A stretch of DNA of 64,000 nt. Source: Prauserella_A sp040635515. Its GTDB lineage: Bacteria > Actinomycetota > Actinomycetes > Mycobacteriales > Pseudonocardiaceae. The DNA lies in assembly GCA_040635515.1 (NCBI GenBank), contig JBEYHY010000001.1, positions 806,001 through 870,000 on the forward strand, given 5' to 3'. A program made the translations under genes and the position numbers. The notes beneath the pieces are model-generated. The model searched no databases and was not told the origin of the DNA. It was given only the letters and a program-made list of their open reading frames with translations. Below, in pieces: positions 43,801 through 52,010 of this stretch; the stretch's first letter is position 1, and the number at the start of each line of letters is the position of its first letter.

Positions 43801-43977
43801 TGGCCGAGGATCGAGGGCTGGTACCGGTTGCTGGTTGCCGAACTGGCCGCGGAGTGCGGTGAAAAAGCCGAGGCCGCCGGACAGTTGCGGGACGCGGAGG
43901 CGCGCTTCGGCAGGCAACGGTGCGCGCTGGCCGAGCGGCGGGTGGGCGCGCTGCGTGAGGCGCTTGAGGGGAGTTGA
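40816..43977 (+). CDS. SARP/AfsR-type regulator: BTAD plus NB-ARC ATPase plus TPR-like C-terminus
   Basis: 1053 residues. Residues 1-95 form the OmpR-type winged helix (MRIELLGEFAVESNGDRIDA, ARLLVIALALEPAQRLHRDK, VLERLWPGVDPSSANHNLHQ). The BTAD helical domain follows to ~245. An NB-ARC ATPase has an intact P-loop GAGGCGKTRLAVEAA near residue 283 and Walker B SCLIVLDNCEQV. About 400 residues of TPR-type helices complete the protein. Such large BTAD/NB-ARC proteins are pathway or global activators in actinomycetes. The flavoenzyme gene 80 bp downstream is a possible target. Direct repeats upstream may be its binding site. Confidence 0.9.
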   Translation: MRIELLGEFAVESNGDRIDARRWRLRKARLLVIALALEPAQRLHRDKVLERLWPGVDPSSANHNLHQALYVARKAIGESGILTVRDENVLLNAGGEVAVDVVEFERAAEAALVTGDERDLRAALAAYRGDLAPDLAYTDWLEGRRASARETWHAVLLRMAGLKLAGAAFDEANLYFTRVLSADPYNEAAVRGTMSVLAATGRVPEALARYERLRDDLRELSGADPDATTKGLFRRLLHGAAAGERQPVPAHLPPELSSFVGRNRELTEVGTLLGRTRLLTLTGAGGCGKTRLAVEAARAVSGNYPGGVWFADLAALREPALVADAIAAALDLTPGAGPDQVRSLVEQLGDRSCLIVLDNCEQVVHGCARVCTTVLACCPGARILATSREPLRVEGEVTFRVPSLRIPESTGDPERLADFESVRLFVERAASVRPGFGLGTGNAEAIAGLCRRLDGMPLALELAAARIALLEPGEILARLGDALTVLGTGTFGATRHQTLRAALQWSYDLLDADERVLLRRLSVFAGLFSLDAAEVIGGAAPLGKNRVLAVLGRLVDKSLAHREPSEQGTRYRLLDTVRQFAAEVLREAGERHATAAAHCAYFLDVAGRNDPEHVAGVIRENPRLLDHDHDNFRAALRWSLAADPASALTMAARLWRYWFLRGHAVEGAGWLEKALTAAPAPSTTRARALIGLTGLDARRGRADRLLREGKEAVTLVERLAGADVIERYRLVYATLVWGTFDVTEAERIAEGVRERAAEPALRAGAVWLAGMCALSKEDATAARPLFEECLALVETLDPGGPAFLPVITPCIQLVPVGNRWVPSFEESLLVGRRVGAEQAEAYVLGALGYAARLEHRLALATATVRRSVERFGALGDDLGRAHGLHHLGCVLRDAGIFAEAEDRFAEALAIRHWLGDRRGELLTRANVAFSWAAAGDAARGRAAARDCLAAFEVAEDVPGIAGALGLLANIELSEGKFLAAKELYAEAVRRFGDQSWPRIEGWYRLLVAELAAECGEKAEAAGQLRDAEARFGRQRCALAERRVGALREALEGS

Positions 43978-44057
43978 GCCGAGGGGATCGCGTGATGAGT
44001 GGTTGTTGAGCCCTGATTCCTACGGTTGCCGGAAAGACCGAAAAGGAGCGGGTGATC

Positions 44058-45461
44058 ATGACCATCGACCACAGCGCGAGGCACGTCGGCGAGGCGACAC
44101 TCGGCGAGTTCGCCTCGGCACTGCGCGGCACCGTCGTCCGGGACGGCGACGAGACCTACGAGCAGGAACGCGCCGTGTGGAACGCGGCGCACGACCGGAG
44201 GCCCGCGTTGATCGCGCGGTGCGCGGGCGTCGCCGACGTGATGCGCACCGTCGAACTCGCCCGCAGCGAGGGCCTGCCGCTCGCGGTGCGAGGGGGAGGG
44301 CACTCCATTCCCGGGTTCTCCACCTGCGACGACGGCGTCGTACTCGATCTTTCCCCGATGAGGGGCGTCCGGGTCGACGTCGGCTCGCGCACGGCGACCG
44401 CCGAGGCGGGGTGCCTGTGGCGGGACGTCGACGCCGAGACTCAGAACTTCGGCCTCGCCGTCACCGGCGGTCTCGTTTCCACGACCGGGATCGCGGGATT
44501 CACGCTCGGCGGTGGCATCGGCTGGCTGGTGCGGCGGTACGGGCTGACCCTCGACAACCTCATCGGAGCCGATGTCGTGACGGCCGACGGCGGCTACCTG
44601 CGCGTCGACGACGACCACCATCCCGATCTGTTCTGGGCGTTGCGGGGCGGCGGGGGAAACTTCGGGGTCGTCACCTCGTTCGACTACCGGTTGCACGACA
44701 TCGGGCGGACCGTCTATTCAGGACTGGTGTTCTATCCGGCCGAGGAGGCCGCTTCGGTACTGCGCGGCTATCCACTCGCCTGCGCGCAGGCACCGGACAA
44801 CCTGACGACGCTCGTCAACATGACGACGGCACCGCCGTTGCCGTTCCTGCCGGAGTCGATGCACGGCAAACCCGTCGTCGTCATCGCGGGCTGCTGGGTC
44901 GGCGAGGAAAGCCACGGCGACGAGGCGACGCAGCCGTTCCGCTCACTGGGAACGGCGATCGCGGACGTCTTCGCGCCGCACCCGTACACGGCGTGGCAGC
45001 AGGCGCTCGACCCGTTGTACCCGAGGGGACTGCACAACTATTTCCGGTCGTCGTTCCTTCGCACCGCGGACAAGTCCGCATTGGACACTTTGTTCACCGG
45101 TTTCGCCGAGGCCCCCAATGGTTTGTGCGAGGTGCATCTGCACCACCTCGGCGGGGCGATGGCGAAAACTCCGCCCGAGGCCACCGCTTTCGCGGTGCGC
45201 GATCACGACTACATCGTCAACGTCATCGCCCGCACGGCTACCGCGAGCGGCTACCGCGAGGCTGTCGACTGGGCGAAAGGCCTGACCTCGATGCTCGGTC
45301 CGGATGCCGCCACCTACGTCAACTTCACGGGTGAGGGCAGTGCGGACAGGGCGCGTGCGGCCTATCCCGGCGGTACCTACCGCAGGCTCGTCGAGATCAA
45401 GGATCGCTACGACCCCGCGAACCTGTTCAGCCTCAACCAGAACATCCAGCCGTCCCAGTGA
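44058..45461 (+). CDS. FAD-linked oxidoreductase of the BBE family
   Basis: 467 residues from the ATG at 44058 with AAGGAG nine bases upstream (GTG at 44052 is too close). The FAD_binding_4 domain has PLAVRGGGHSIPGFSTCDDG, whose His is the usual covalent FAD attachment site, and GLVSTTGIAGFTLGGGIGWL. The C-terminal BBE motif is intact: YVNFTGEGSADRARAAYPGG then RYDPANLFSLNQNI. Family members oxidise sugars, alkaloids or polyketide intermediates with O2. Substrate unknown. It follows the BTAD regulator. Confidence 0.9.
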   Translation: MTIDHSARHVGEATLGEFASALRGTVVRDGDETYEQERAVWNAAHDRRPALIARCAGVADVMRTVELARSEGLPLAVRGGGHSIPGFSTCDDGVVLDLSPMRGVRVDVGSRTATAEAGCLWRDVDAETQNFGLAVTGGLVSTTGIAGFTLGGGIGWLVRRYGLTLDNLIGADVVTADGGYLRVDDDHHPDLFWALRGGGGNFGVVTSFDYRLHDIGRTVYSGLVFYPAEEAASVLRGYPLACAQAPDNLTTLVNMTTAPPLPFLPESMHGKPVVVIAGCWVGEESHGDEATQPFRSLGTAIADVFAPHPYTAWQQALDPLYPRGLHNYFRSSFLRTADKSALDTLFTGFAEAPNGLCEVHLHHLGGAMAKTPPEATAFAVRDHDYIVNVIARTATASGYREAVDWAKGLTSMLGPDAATYVNFTGEGSADRARAAYPGGTYRRLVEIKDRYDPANLFSLNQNIQPSQ

Positions 45462-45476
45462 GAATGGCGTGGCTGG

Positions 45477-46106
45477 TCAGAGCCTGCGGGCCCTGGCCAG
45501 CCACGCGGCCATGTCGGCGGGTTCGCCTTCGGCGAGCCCGAGCCGCCGCGCGTCCTGCTCGCCGACGATGACGCGATAGGTGCTGGGCCGCAGCTCCTCC
45601 AGTTCCCAGCCTTGAGTGAACGCCTCGCGGATGACGCTGTCGCTGATCTGTGGTCCCAGCCCTGGCTCGGTGTCGGCGAGCGCGAGCACGTGCACACGTG
45701 CTCCCGGAACGCACACTCCGTGAAGGCCGCTGACGTAGGCGACGCGGTCCTCGGAGCCGAAAACGTGGAACAGCGCGCTGTCGACAACCGTGTCGTACCT
45801 TGGCTCGCCGGTCAGCCTCGTCGCGTCGGCGACCTCGAACCGCGCGGTGACTCCGTGCCGCGCGGCGTTGGCGCGCGCCTTCTCGATGGCGGGCACCGAG
45901 AAATCCACGCCAACCACGTCGTAGCCGAGTTCGGCCAGATAGATCGTGTGCTCGCCCATACCGCACCCGGCGTCGAGCACGGCGCCGCGGAACTCGCCCC
46001 GCCTCTCGAGCTCCACGACGGCCGGCTGCGGTTCGCCGATGATCCAAGGCGCGCCCGCCCCTTCGTAGGCCTGGTCGAATGGGGAACGCGGTACCGAAGA
46101 CTCCAT
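45477..46106 (-). CDS. Class I SAM-dependent methyltransferase
   Basis: 209 residues. Motif I is GAVLDAGCGMGEHTIYLAEL near residue 42, followed by VVGVDFSVPAIEKARANAAR and FEVADATRLTG. SALFHVFGSEDRVAYVSGLH is the post-motif typical of the TPMT/thiol methyltransferase-like group that includes many actinobacterial small-molecule methyltransferases. Substrate unknown. Convergent with the flavoenzyme gene and divergent from the formate dehydrogenase operon. Confidence 0.86.
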   Translation of the reverse strand: MESSVPRSPFDQAYEGAGAPWIIGEPQPAVVELERRGEFRGAVLDAGCGMGEHTIYLAELGYDVVGVDFSVPAIEKARANAARHGVTARFEVADATRLTGEPRYDTVVDSALFHVFGSEDRVAYVSGLHGVCVPGARVHVLALADTEPGLGPQISDSVIREAFTQGWELEELRPSTYRVIVGEQDARRLGLAEGEPADMAAWLARARRL

Positions 46107-46278
46107 GCCCTGACTCCCTTGCCGCCACTCGCAACGCCGATGCCGAGGTTACCGGCGCGGGTCGTGGTTCGCCCGAGCCTGTCGTTGCTGGTGAGACGGC
46201 TGTGGTGGGGCAAGGGTTTGCCGGTCGGTGGCAACGGGTAACGCGATTGACGTCCATGTCGGTCGAGGGAGGTGCGGG

Positions 46279-46572
46279 TTGCCAAGCGCAGCGACCGTCA
46301 CGCGTCTGCTCGGCCAGGGGCTCGACTACGTAGCCGCCGCGAAACGCCTCGGCATTTCGCCCGGCACGGCGTATCTCATCCGGACCGGCGTACCGGCCGA
46401 CGGCGGGGACACCGTCGCGGGCGCGCGCCGCGAGTTGCTGCTTTCACACAGTCAGTTGCTGGTGCAGCCGAACTCGCACAACCCGACCGAGCACGCCGAG
46501 GTGATGGCGTGGCTGCGGGACAGGGCGCTGGGCGATCCGCAGATGCAGGCCGCCGCGTGGGAGACCCGCTGA
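46279..46572 (+). CDS. Small helix-turn-helix-like protein heading a formate dehydrogenase operon
   Basis: 97 residues from a TTG at 46279, chosen because GGGAGG lies exactly six bases before it; no ATG or GTG in frame has such a site. Residues 5-40 look like a helix-turn-helix (TRLLGQGLDYVAAAKRLGIS, PGTAYLIRTGV). The rest (HSQLLVQPNSHNPTEHAEVM, AWLRDRALGDPQMQAAAW) is charged and helical. It ends 48 bp before the large formate dehydrogenase subunit. Similar small genes precede this enzyme type in other actinobacteria; a regulatory or assembly role is inferred. Confidence 0.7.
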   Translation: MPSAATVTRLLGQGLDYVAAAKRLGISPGTAYLIRTGVPADGGDTVAGARRELLLSHSQLLVQPNSHNPTEHAEVMAWLRDRALGDPQMQAAAWETR

Positions 46573-46620
46573 GCCCGTCGGGCCCTCGTGGCGACGCCGC
46601 GACGTGTGAGGAGGTTGGCC

Positions 46621-49600
46621 GTGGGGTTTCGCGAGTGGATCGGCTCGTGGCCGGTGTACCGGCAGCTGACGGGAACGGACAGGGCCGGCAAGGCCGCGGC
46701 CGCGCGATCGGCGGCCAGCCGTGCGCTCTCGGCACGCACCCGCACCGCCGACAAGGTGGTGAAATCGATCTGCCCCTACTGCGCGGTGGGCTGTGCGCAG
46801 AACGTGTTCGTCAAGGACGACAAGGTGGTGCACGTCGAAGGCGATCCCGATTCGCCGGTCAGCAGGGGGCGCCTGTGCCCGAAGGGCGCGGCGACGCTGC
46901 AGCTCACCACGGGATCGGGGCGCCGGACCGGAGTCCTGTACCGGGCGCCGAAAGCCACCGAATGGCAGGAGATCGACCTCGACACGGCGATGGCGATGGT
47001 CACCGAGCGGGTCATCGAGACCAGGCGGCGGACCTGGGAAGCCGAACTCGACGGCAGCCGTACGAACCGGACCATGGGGATCGCGAGCCTCGGTGGGGCG
47101 ACCCTCGACAACGAGGAGAACTACCTGATCAAGAAGCTGCTCACGGCGCTGGGCGTCGTGCAGGTGGAGAACCAGGCCAGGGTCTGCCACAGTTCGACGG
47201 TCATCGGGCTCGGCACCTCGTTCGGCAGGGGCGGCGCGACGACGTTCATGCAGGACCTCCAGCACTCCGACTGCATCGTCATCGAGGGCTCCAACTTCGC
47301 CGAATGCCATCCCGTCGGCTTCCAGTGGGTCATGGAGGCCAAGGCGAGGGGAGCGAAGGTGATCCACGTCGATCCCCGCTTCACCAGGACGAGTGCCATG
47401 GCCGACCTGCACGTGCCGTTGCGGGCGGGTACCGACATCGCCTTTCTCGGCGGCATCATCAATCACGTACTCCAGACCGAGTCCTATTTCCGCGACTACG
47501 TCCTCGACTACACCAACGCGGCCACGATCGTCGGCGAGGAATTCCAGGACACCGAGGACCTCGACGGCCTGTTCTCCGGTTTCGACCAGGACACCAGGCA
47601 TTACGCGTTCGACTCCTGGTCCTACGAGGGAACCACGGTCGCTCCCGCTTCGGGACAGCGAGACCGGACCCCAGGGCGGCGCATCGACTCGGATTTCGCG
47701 GAGACCGGTGTCGGCGAGGGACAGGGCTCGGGAGGTGTCGCGCTGGGCGGTGACCGCCCGCACCGCGACGAAACCCTGCGTCATCCTCGCTGTGTCCTGC
47801 AGATCCTCAAACGGCACTTCTCCCGTTACACCCCGGAGATGGTTCGGGACGTGTGCGGGATACCGCGCGAGACCTTCGAGGAAGTGTGCGCCGACCTCGT
47901 CGCGAACTCGGGACCCGAGCGCACGAGCGAATTCGTCTACGCCGTCGGGTGGACCCAGCACACGACGGGGTCCCAGTTCATCCGCGCCGCCTCGGTGCTG
48001 CAGTTACTGCTCGGCAACATCGGCAGGCCGGGAGGCGGCATCCAGGCGCTGCGAGGGCACGCCAGCATCCAAGGCTCCAGCGACATCCCGACCCTGTTCA
48101 ATCTGCTTCCCGGTTACATCCCCATGCCGTATGCCCATCACGGCCAGGACCTGCGTGAGTTCGTCGAGGCCGACGCCGCGAAGAAAGGGTTCTGGGCCGA
48201 GATGGAGTCCTATGTGGTCAGTCTGCTGAAAGCGTGGTGGGGGCCCGCGGCCACACCGGAAAACCAGTTCTGCTTCGACTACCTTCCCCGGCTGACCGGT
48301 AGTCACGCGCACTACGACACCGTGCTCGAGCAGATCGCCGGACGCTGCAAGGGATATTTCCTGATGGGCGAGAATCCCGCCGTCGGCTCAGCCAACGCGA
48401 AGATGCAGCGGCTCGGCATGGCCAACCTCGAATGGCTCGTCGTGCGCGACTTCAACCTCACCGAGAGCGCGACCTGGTGGCGCGACGGTCCCGAGATCGA
48501 AACGGGAGAACTGCGCACCGAGGACATCGACACCGAGGTGTTCTTCTTCCCCGCCGCCGCGCACACGGAGAAGGCGGGAAGTTTCACCAACACCAACCGC
48601 ATGCTGCAATGGCATCACGAGGCGGTCGAGCCCAGCGGGGACTGCCGCAGCGACCTGTGGTTCATGTACCACCTCGGCGTGCGGATCCGGGAGCAGCTCG
48701 CGGATTCCACCGACGAGATCGACCGGCCGGTCCGGGAACTCACCTGGGACTACCCGACGCAGGGCGAGAACAGGGAACCGGTAGCCGAGGCGGTGCTCGC
48801 CGAGATCAACGGCTGGAACCACGACGGCGATCCGCTGTCGAGCTATACCCAGCTGCGGCCGGACGGCTCGACGGCCTGTGGCTGCTGGATCTACTGCGGC
48901 GTGTACGCCGAAGGGGTCAACCAGGCGGCCCGCCGGAAACCGGCGACGGAACAGGACTGGATCGCGTCCGAATGGGCGTGGGCATGGCCCGCGAACCGGC
49001 GCATCCTCTACAACAGAGCGTCCGCGAGACCCGACGGAACACCGTGGAGCGAGCGCAAGAAGCTCGTGTGGTGGGACGCGGAGGCAGGGTGCTGGACCGG
49101 ATACGACACCCCGGATTTCGAGGCGGACAAGTCACCGGACTACCGGCCGGATCCGGAAGCGACCGGCGTGGCCGCACTGTCCGGAGTGGACCCGTTCATC
49201 ATGCAAGCCGACGGCAAGGGCTGGCTGTTCGTGCCCGCCGGTATCTCCGACGGTCCACTGCCCGCGCACTACGAGCCGCAGGATTCGCCGTTCCCCAACA
49301 TTCTCTACCGGCAGCAGCGCAACCCGGCGAGGCTCCTCTATCCGCACGAGCACAACCGATACCAGCCGGCGGGAACGACCAACGGCAGCCAGGTATACCC
49401 GTTCGTCGTCACCACGTATCGGCTCACCGAGCACTTTACGGCGGGCGGTATGTCGCGCTGGACGCCCTACCTCGCCGAACTGCAACCGGAGGCGTTCTGC
49501 GAGGTGTCGCCCGAACTCGCGGTGACCCAGGGACTGCGCAACGGCGAGTGGGCGACCATCATCACGCCCCGCAACGCCATCGAGGCGCGAGTGCTGGTGA

Positions 49601-49872
49601 CCGACCGCATGACACCGCTTCGGGTGCACGGCAGGATCGTCGAGCAGATCGGATTGCCGTATCACTGGGGCCCCAACGGGTTGAGCACCGGTGACGCGGC
49701 CAACGAGCTGTCGTCGATCTCCCTCGACCCCAGCGCCCACATCCAGGAGGTCAAGGCGTTCGGCGCGGACATCCGCCCCGGGCGAAGGCCTCGTGGTCCC
49801 GCACTGCCCGAACTCGTGCGCTCCTATCAGCTTCTCGCCGGGATCACGAGCGAGACCGGAACGGAGGTCTGA
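46621..49872 (+). CDS. Formate dehydrogenase, molybdopterin and [4Fe-4S] catalytic subunit (Cys form)
   Basis: 1083 residues from the GTG at 46621, with GAGGAGG upstream. The [4Fe-4S] motif is SICPYCAVGCAQNVF with a fourth Cys in GRLCPKGAATLQL. QARVCHSSTVIGLGTSFGRG aligns with the selenocysteine loop of E. coli FdnG; here the codon is TGC, so a Cys replaces Sec. HPVGFQWVMEAKARGAKVIH, DPRFTRTSAMADLHVPLRAG and the C-terminal molybdopterin-dinucleotide domain follow. An insert of ~45 Gly/Arg/Asp-rich residues lies near position 345. No twin-arginine signal is seen, so the subunit is probably cytoplasmic. Confidence 0.93.
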   Translation: MGFREWIGSWPVYRQLTGTDRAGKAAAARSAASRALSARTRTADKVVKSICPYCAVGCAQNVFVKDDKVVHVEGDPDSPVSRGRLCPKGAATLQLTTGSGRRTGVLYRAPKATEWQEIDLDTAMAMVTERVIETRRRTWEAELDGSRTNRTMGIASLGGATLDNEENYLIKKLLTALGVVQVENQARVCHSSTVIGLGTSFGRGGATTFMQDLQHSDCIVIEGSNFAECHPVGFQWVMEAKARGAKVIHVDPRFTRTSAMADLHVPLRAGTDIAFLGGIINHVLQTESYFRDYVLDYTNAATIVGEEFQDTEDLDGLFSGFDQDTRHYAFDSWSYEGTTVAPASGQRDRTPGRRIDSDFAETGVGEGQGSGGVALGGDRPHRDETLRHPRCVLQILKRHFSRYTPEMVRDVCGIPRETFEEVCADLVANSGPERTSEFVYAVGWTQHTTGSQFIRAASVLQLLLGNIGRPGGGIQALRGHASIQGSSDIPTLFNLLPGYIPMPYAHHGQDLREFVEADAAKKGFWAEMESYVVSLLKAWWGPAATPENQFCFDYLPRLTGSHAHYDTVLEQIAGRCKGYFLMGENPAVGSANAKMQRLGMANLEWLVVRDFNLTESATWWRDGPEIETGELRTEDIDTEVFFFPAAAHTEKAGSFTNTNRMLQWHHEAVEPSGDCRSDLWFMYHLGVRIREQLADSTDEIDRPVRELTWDYPTQGENREPVAEAVLAEINGWNHDGDPLSSYTQLRPDGSTACGCWIYCGVYAEGVNQAARRKPATEQDWIASEWAWAWPANRRILYNRASARPDGTPWSERKKLVWWDAEAGCWTGYDTPDFEADKSPDYRPDPEATGVAALSGVDPFIMQADGKGWLFVPAGISDGPLPAHYEPQDSPFPNILYRQQRNPARLLYPHEHNRYQPAGTTNGSQVYPFVVTTYRLTEHFTAGGMSRWTPYLAELQPEAFCEVSPELAVTQGLRNGEWATIITPRNAIEARVLVTDRMTPLRVHGRIVEQIGLPYHWGPNGLSTGDAANELSSISLDPSAHIQEVKAFGADIRPGRRPRGPALPELVRSYQLLAGITSETGTEV

Positions 49873-49877
49873 CCGCC

Positions 49878-50819
49878 ATGACATCCGATCTGCGCGACAT
49901 GCTCACCAGCGACGATCCACCGCATGACGGGGGCTACGACGACCCGCCGCCACGCTACGGTTTCTTCACCGACACCAGCGTGTGCATCGGCTGCAAGGCG
50001 TGTGAGGTCGCCTGCAAGGAATGGAACGGCATCCCCGACGACGGGCTGACCTTCACCGGCATGTCCTACGACAACACCGGGGGCCTCGGTGCCGACACCT
50101 GGCGGCACGTCGCGTTCATTGAGCAACGCAAACCGCTCGGCTCGCAGGTGAACACGGCCGCTTCCGCCGGAACCGTCGATCTTGGACTCCCCTCGATGAC
50201 GAAACCGGGAGAGGAGACGGGACAGGAGCAACGCTCCGAATTCCGCTGGCTCATGTCCTCGGACGTGTGCAAGCACTGCACCCACGCCGCGTGCCTCGAC
50301 GTGTGCCCGACGGGTGCGTTGTTCCGCACCGAATTCGGGACGGTCGTGGTGCAGGAGGACATCTGCAACGGTTGCGGGTACTGCGTTCCCGCCTGTCCCT
50401 ACGGGGTCATCGACCAGCGCGCCGACGACGGGCGAGTGTGGAAATGCACGCTGTGCTACGACCGGCTCGGTGCGGGACAGGAACCGGCGTGCGCCAAATC
50501 CTGTCCCACCGACTCCATCCAGTTCGGTGAACTCGACGAACTCCGCACGCGCGCGGACGCCCGCGTGCGGCAGTTGCACGAGGCGGGCGTCACCGACGCA
50601 CGGCTGTACGGCCACGATCCCGATGACGGGGTCGGCGGGGCCGGTGCGTTCTTCCTGTTGCTGGACGAGCCCGAAGCCTACGGACTTCCGCCGGATCCGG
50701 TTGTCACCACGCGCGATCTGCCCGACATGTGGAAGCGCGCCGGCCTCGCGGCCGTGACCTTGCTGACCGGCCTCGCGGCGGCATTCGCCAGGAAACCGTC
50801 TTTCGGGAGGAAACGATGA
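49878..50819 (+). CDS. Formate dehydrogenase iron-sulfur subunit
   Basis: 313 residues, 5 bp after the catalytic subunit. Four Cys clusters bind four [4Fe-4S] centres: VCIGCKACEVACKEW, VCKHCTHAACLDVCPTGALF, ICNGCGYCVPACPYGVI, and CTLCYDRLGAGQEPACAKSC. This matches FdnH/FdoH electron-transfer subunits. A C-terminal helix (GLAAVTLLTGLAAAFARKPS) could anchor it to the membrane. It transfers electrons from the catalytic subunit to the membrane subunit encoded by the next gene, whose ATG overlaps its stop. Confidence 0.93.
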   Translation: MTSDLRDMLTSDDPPHDGGYDDPPPRYGFFTDTSVCIGCKACEVACKEWNGIPDDGLTFTGMSYDNTGGLGADTWRHVAFIEQRKPLGSQVNTAASAGTVDLGLPSMTKPGEETGQEQRSEFRWLMSSDVCKHCTHAACLDVCPTGALFRTEFGTVVVQEDICNGCGYCVPACPYGVIDQRADDGRVWKCTLCYDRLGAGQEPACAKSCPTDSIQFGELDELRTRADARVRQLHEAGVTDARLYGHDPDDGVGGAGAFFLLLDEPEAYGLPPDPVVTTRDLPDMWKRAGLAAVTLLTGLAAAFARKPSFGRKR

Positions 50820-51823
50820 CCGGCACCGATCCGCACACCGCCGACGCGACCGCGCCGCCCGAGCGCGAAGCGGTGACGGGTGCACGCGGGCGCGGCCGGA
50901 GGCGGCGCAGGGCCGAGCAGGCGATGGTCCCGGACGCGAAGTTCGGTTCGTACTACGGAAAACCCGTGCTGAACAAGCCGACGTGGGCCGCGGCCGACAT
51001 CGCGAGCTACCTGTTTCTCGGCGGGCTCGCGGGTGCGTCGTCGGTCATGGCGGCCGGTGCCGACCTCACCGGAAGGCGGACGCTGGCGCGAGGCTGCAAG
51101 GCCGGCGCGCTCGTCGCCGTCTCCGGTTCGCTGTACGCGTTGATCCACGACCTCGGCAGGCCCATGCGGTTCGTCAACATGCTGCGGACCGTGAAGCCCA
51201 GTTCGCCGATGAGTGTGGGCTCGTGGCTCCTCGCCGGGTACGGCCCGCAGGCGGGAATCGCGGCACTCACGGACGCCACCGGTCTGCTGCCCGGAATCGG
51301 CAGAGCCGCGACGATCGGCGCCGGGATGTTCGGGCCCGCGGTCGCGGCGTACACGGCTCCGCTCATGGCCGACACCGCGGTCCCGACGTGGCACGACGGA
51401 TACCGGGAGCTGCCGTTCGTGTTCGCCGGTTCGGCCGCGAGTGCGGCGGGTGGCTGGGGGATGCTGATCGCACCGCCCGGTGAGGCGGCACCGGCTCGCA
51501 GGGCGACCATCGTGGGTGGAGCGCTGGAACTCGGTGCGAAGACCCTGATGGAGCGGCGCATGGGATTGTCGGCGGAGCCGCTGCGGCAAGGCAAAGCGGG
51601 GAAGCTGATGCGCGCGGCCACGGCGCTGACCGTCGCGGGTGCGGTGGTCGGCGGCGTTCTCGGGAGGAAGTCGAGGGCCGCCGCGGCGGCCGGTGGGCTC
51701 GCGTCGCTCGCCGGTTCCGCGTGCACGAGGTTCGGCTTCTTCCACGCCGGTGTGACCTCCGCCGAGGATCCGAAGTACACGGTGCGCCCCCAGCGCGAAC
51801 GTCTGGAGCGTGAGCACGCCTGA
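50816..51823 (+). CDS. Formate dehydrogenase membrane subunit, NrfD/PsrC family
   Basis: 335 residues, ATG overlapping the stop of the iron-sulfur subunit gene. A 40-residue charged N-terminus precedes eight or so membrane helices: AAADIASYLFLGGLAGASSV, GALVAVSGSLYALIHDLGRP, GSWLLAGYGPQAGIAAL and others. PMRFVNMLRTVKPSSPMSVG is a recognisable NrfD-family loop. It has no heme-binding His pattern of the FdnI type, so electrons are probably passed to menaquinone in PsrC/NrfD fashion. A repeat array starts 11 bp after the stop. Confidence 0.88.
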   Translation: MTGTDPHTADATAPPEREAVTGARGRGRRRRRAEQAMVPDAKFGSYYGKPVLNKPTWAAADIASYLFLGGLAGASSVMAAGADLTGRRTLARGCKAGALVAVSGSLYALIHDLGRPMRFVNMLRTVKPSSPMSVGSWLLAGYGPQAGIAALTDATGLLPGIGRAATIGAGMFGPAVAAYTAPLMADTAVPTWHDGYRELPFVFAGSAASAAGGWGMLIAPPGEAAPARRATIVGGALELGAKTLMERRMGLSAEPLRQGKAGKLMRAATALTVAGAVVGGVLGRKSRAAAAAGGLASLAGSACTRFGFFHAGVTSAEDPKYTVRPQRERLEREHA

Positions 51824-51834
51824 GGCCGTCAGCC

Positions 51835-51959
51835 CGCGAGTCCCCCGCCCACGACGCCGAGTTCTGCGTCCAGGACGCCGAGATCCGCACTCAGGTCGCC
51901 GAGATCCGCACCCGGGAGCGCGAGATCCGCGCTCAGGACGGCGAGATCCGCGTTCACCC
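51835..51959 (+). repeat. 3'-end repeat array D (cap plus five 21-bp units)
   Basis: Cap CGCGAGTCCCCCGCCCACGA, then five 21-bp units; four have the core GAGATCCGC and one GAGTTCTGC. It starts 11 bp after the stop of the NrfD-like gene, in its sense. Confidence 0.88.
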
Positions 51960-52010
51960 GCTCCCGAATTCGCGTTGCCCTTGACCTTGGGCCAGGTCTA
52001 CCGTTCCCGC

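Noticed and set aside
41842..43917. 691-codon open frame antisense to the BTAD regulator, and similar long frames (12751-14424 +, 21261-22964 -, 43100-45334 +)
   Set aside because: These lie opposite or across well-recognised genes and have compositions typical of shadow frames in high-GC DNA, with no family motifs.
47173..47190. Selenocysteine formate dehydrogenase
   Set aside because: The codon at the Sec position is TGC and no in-frame TGA occurs in the gene, so no recoding is needed.
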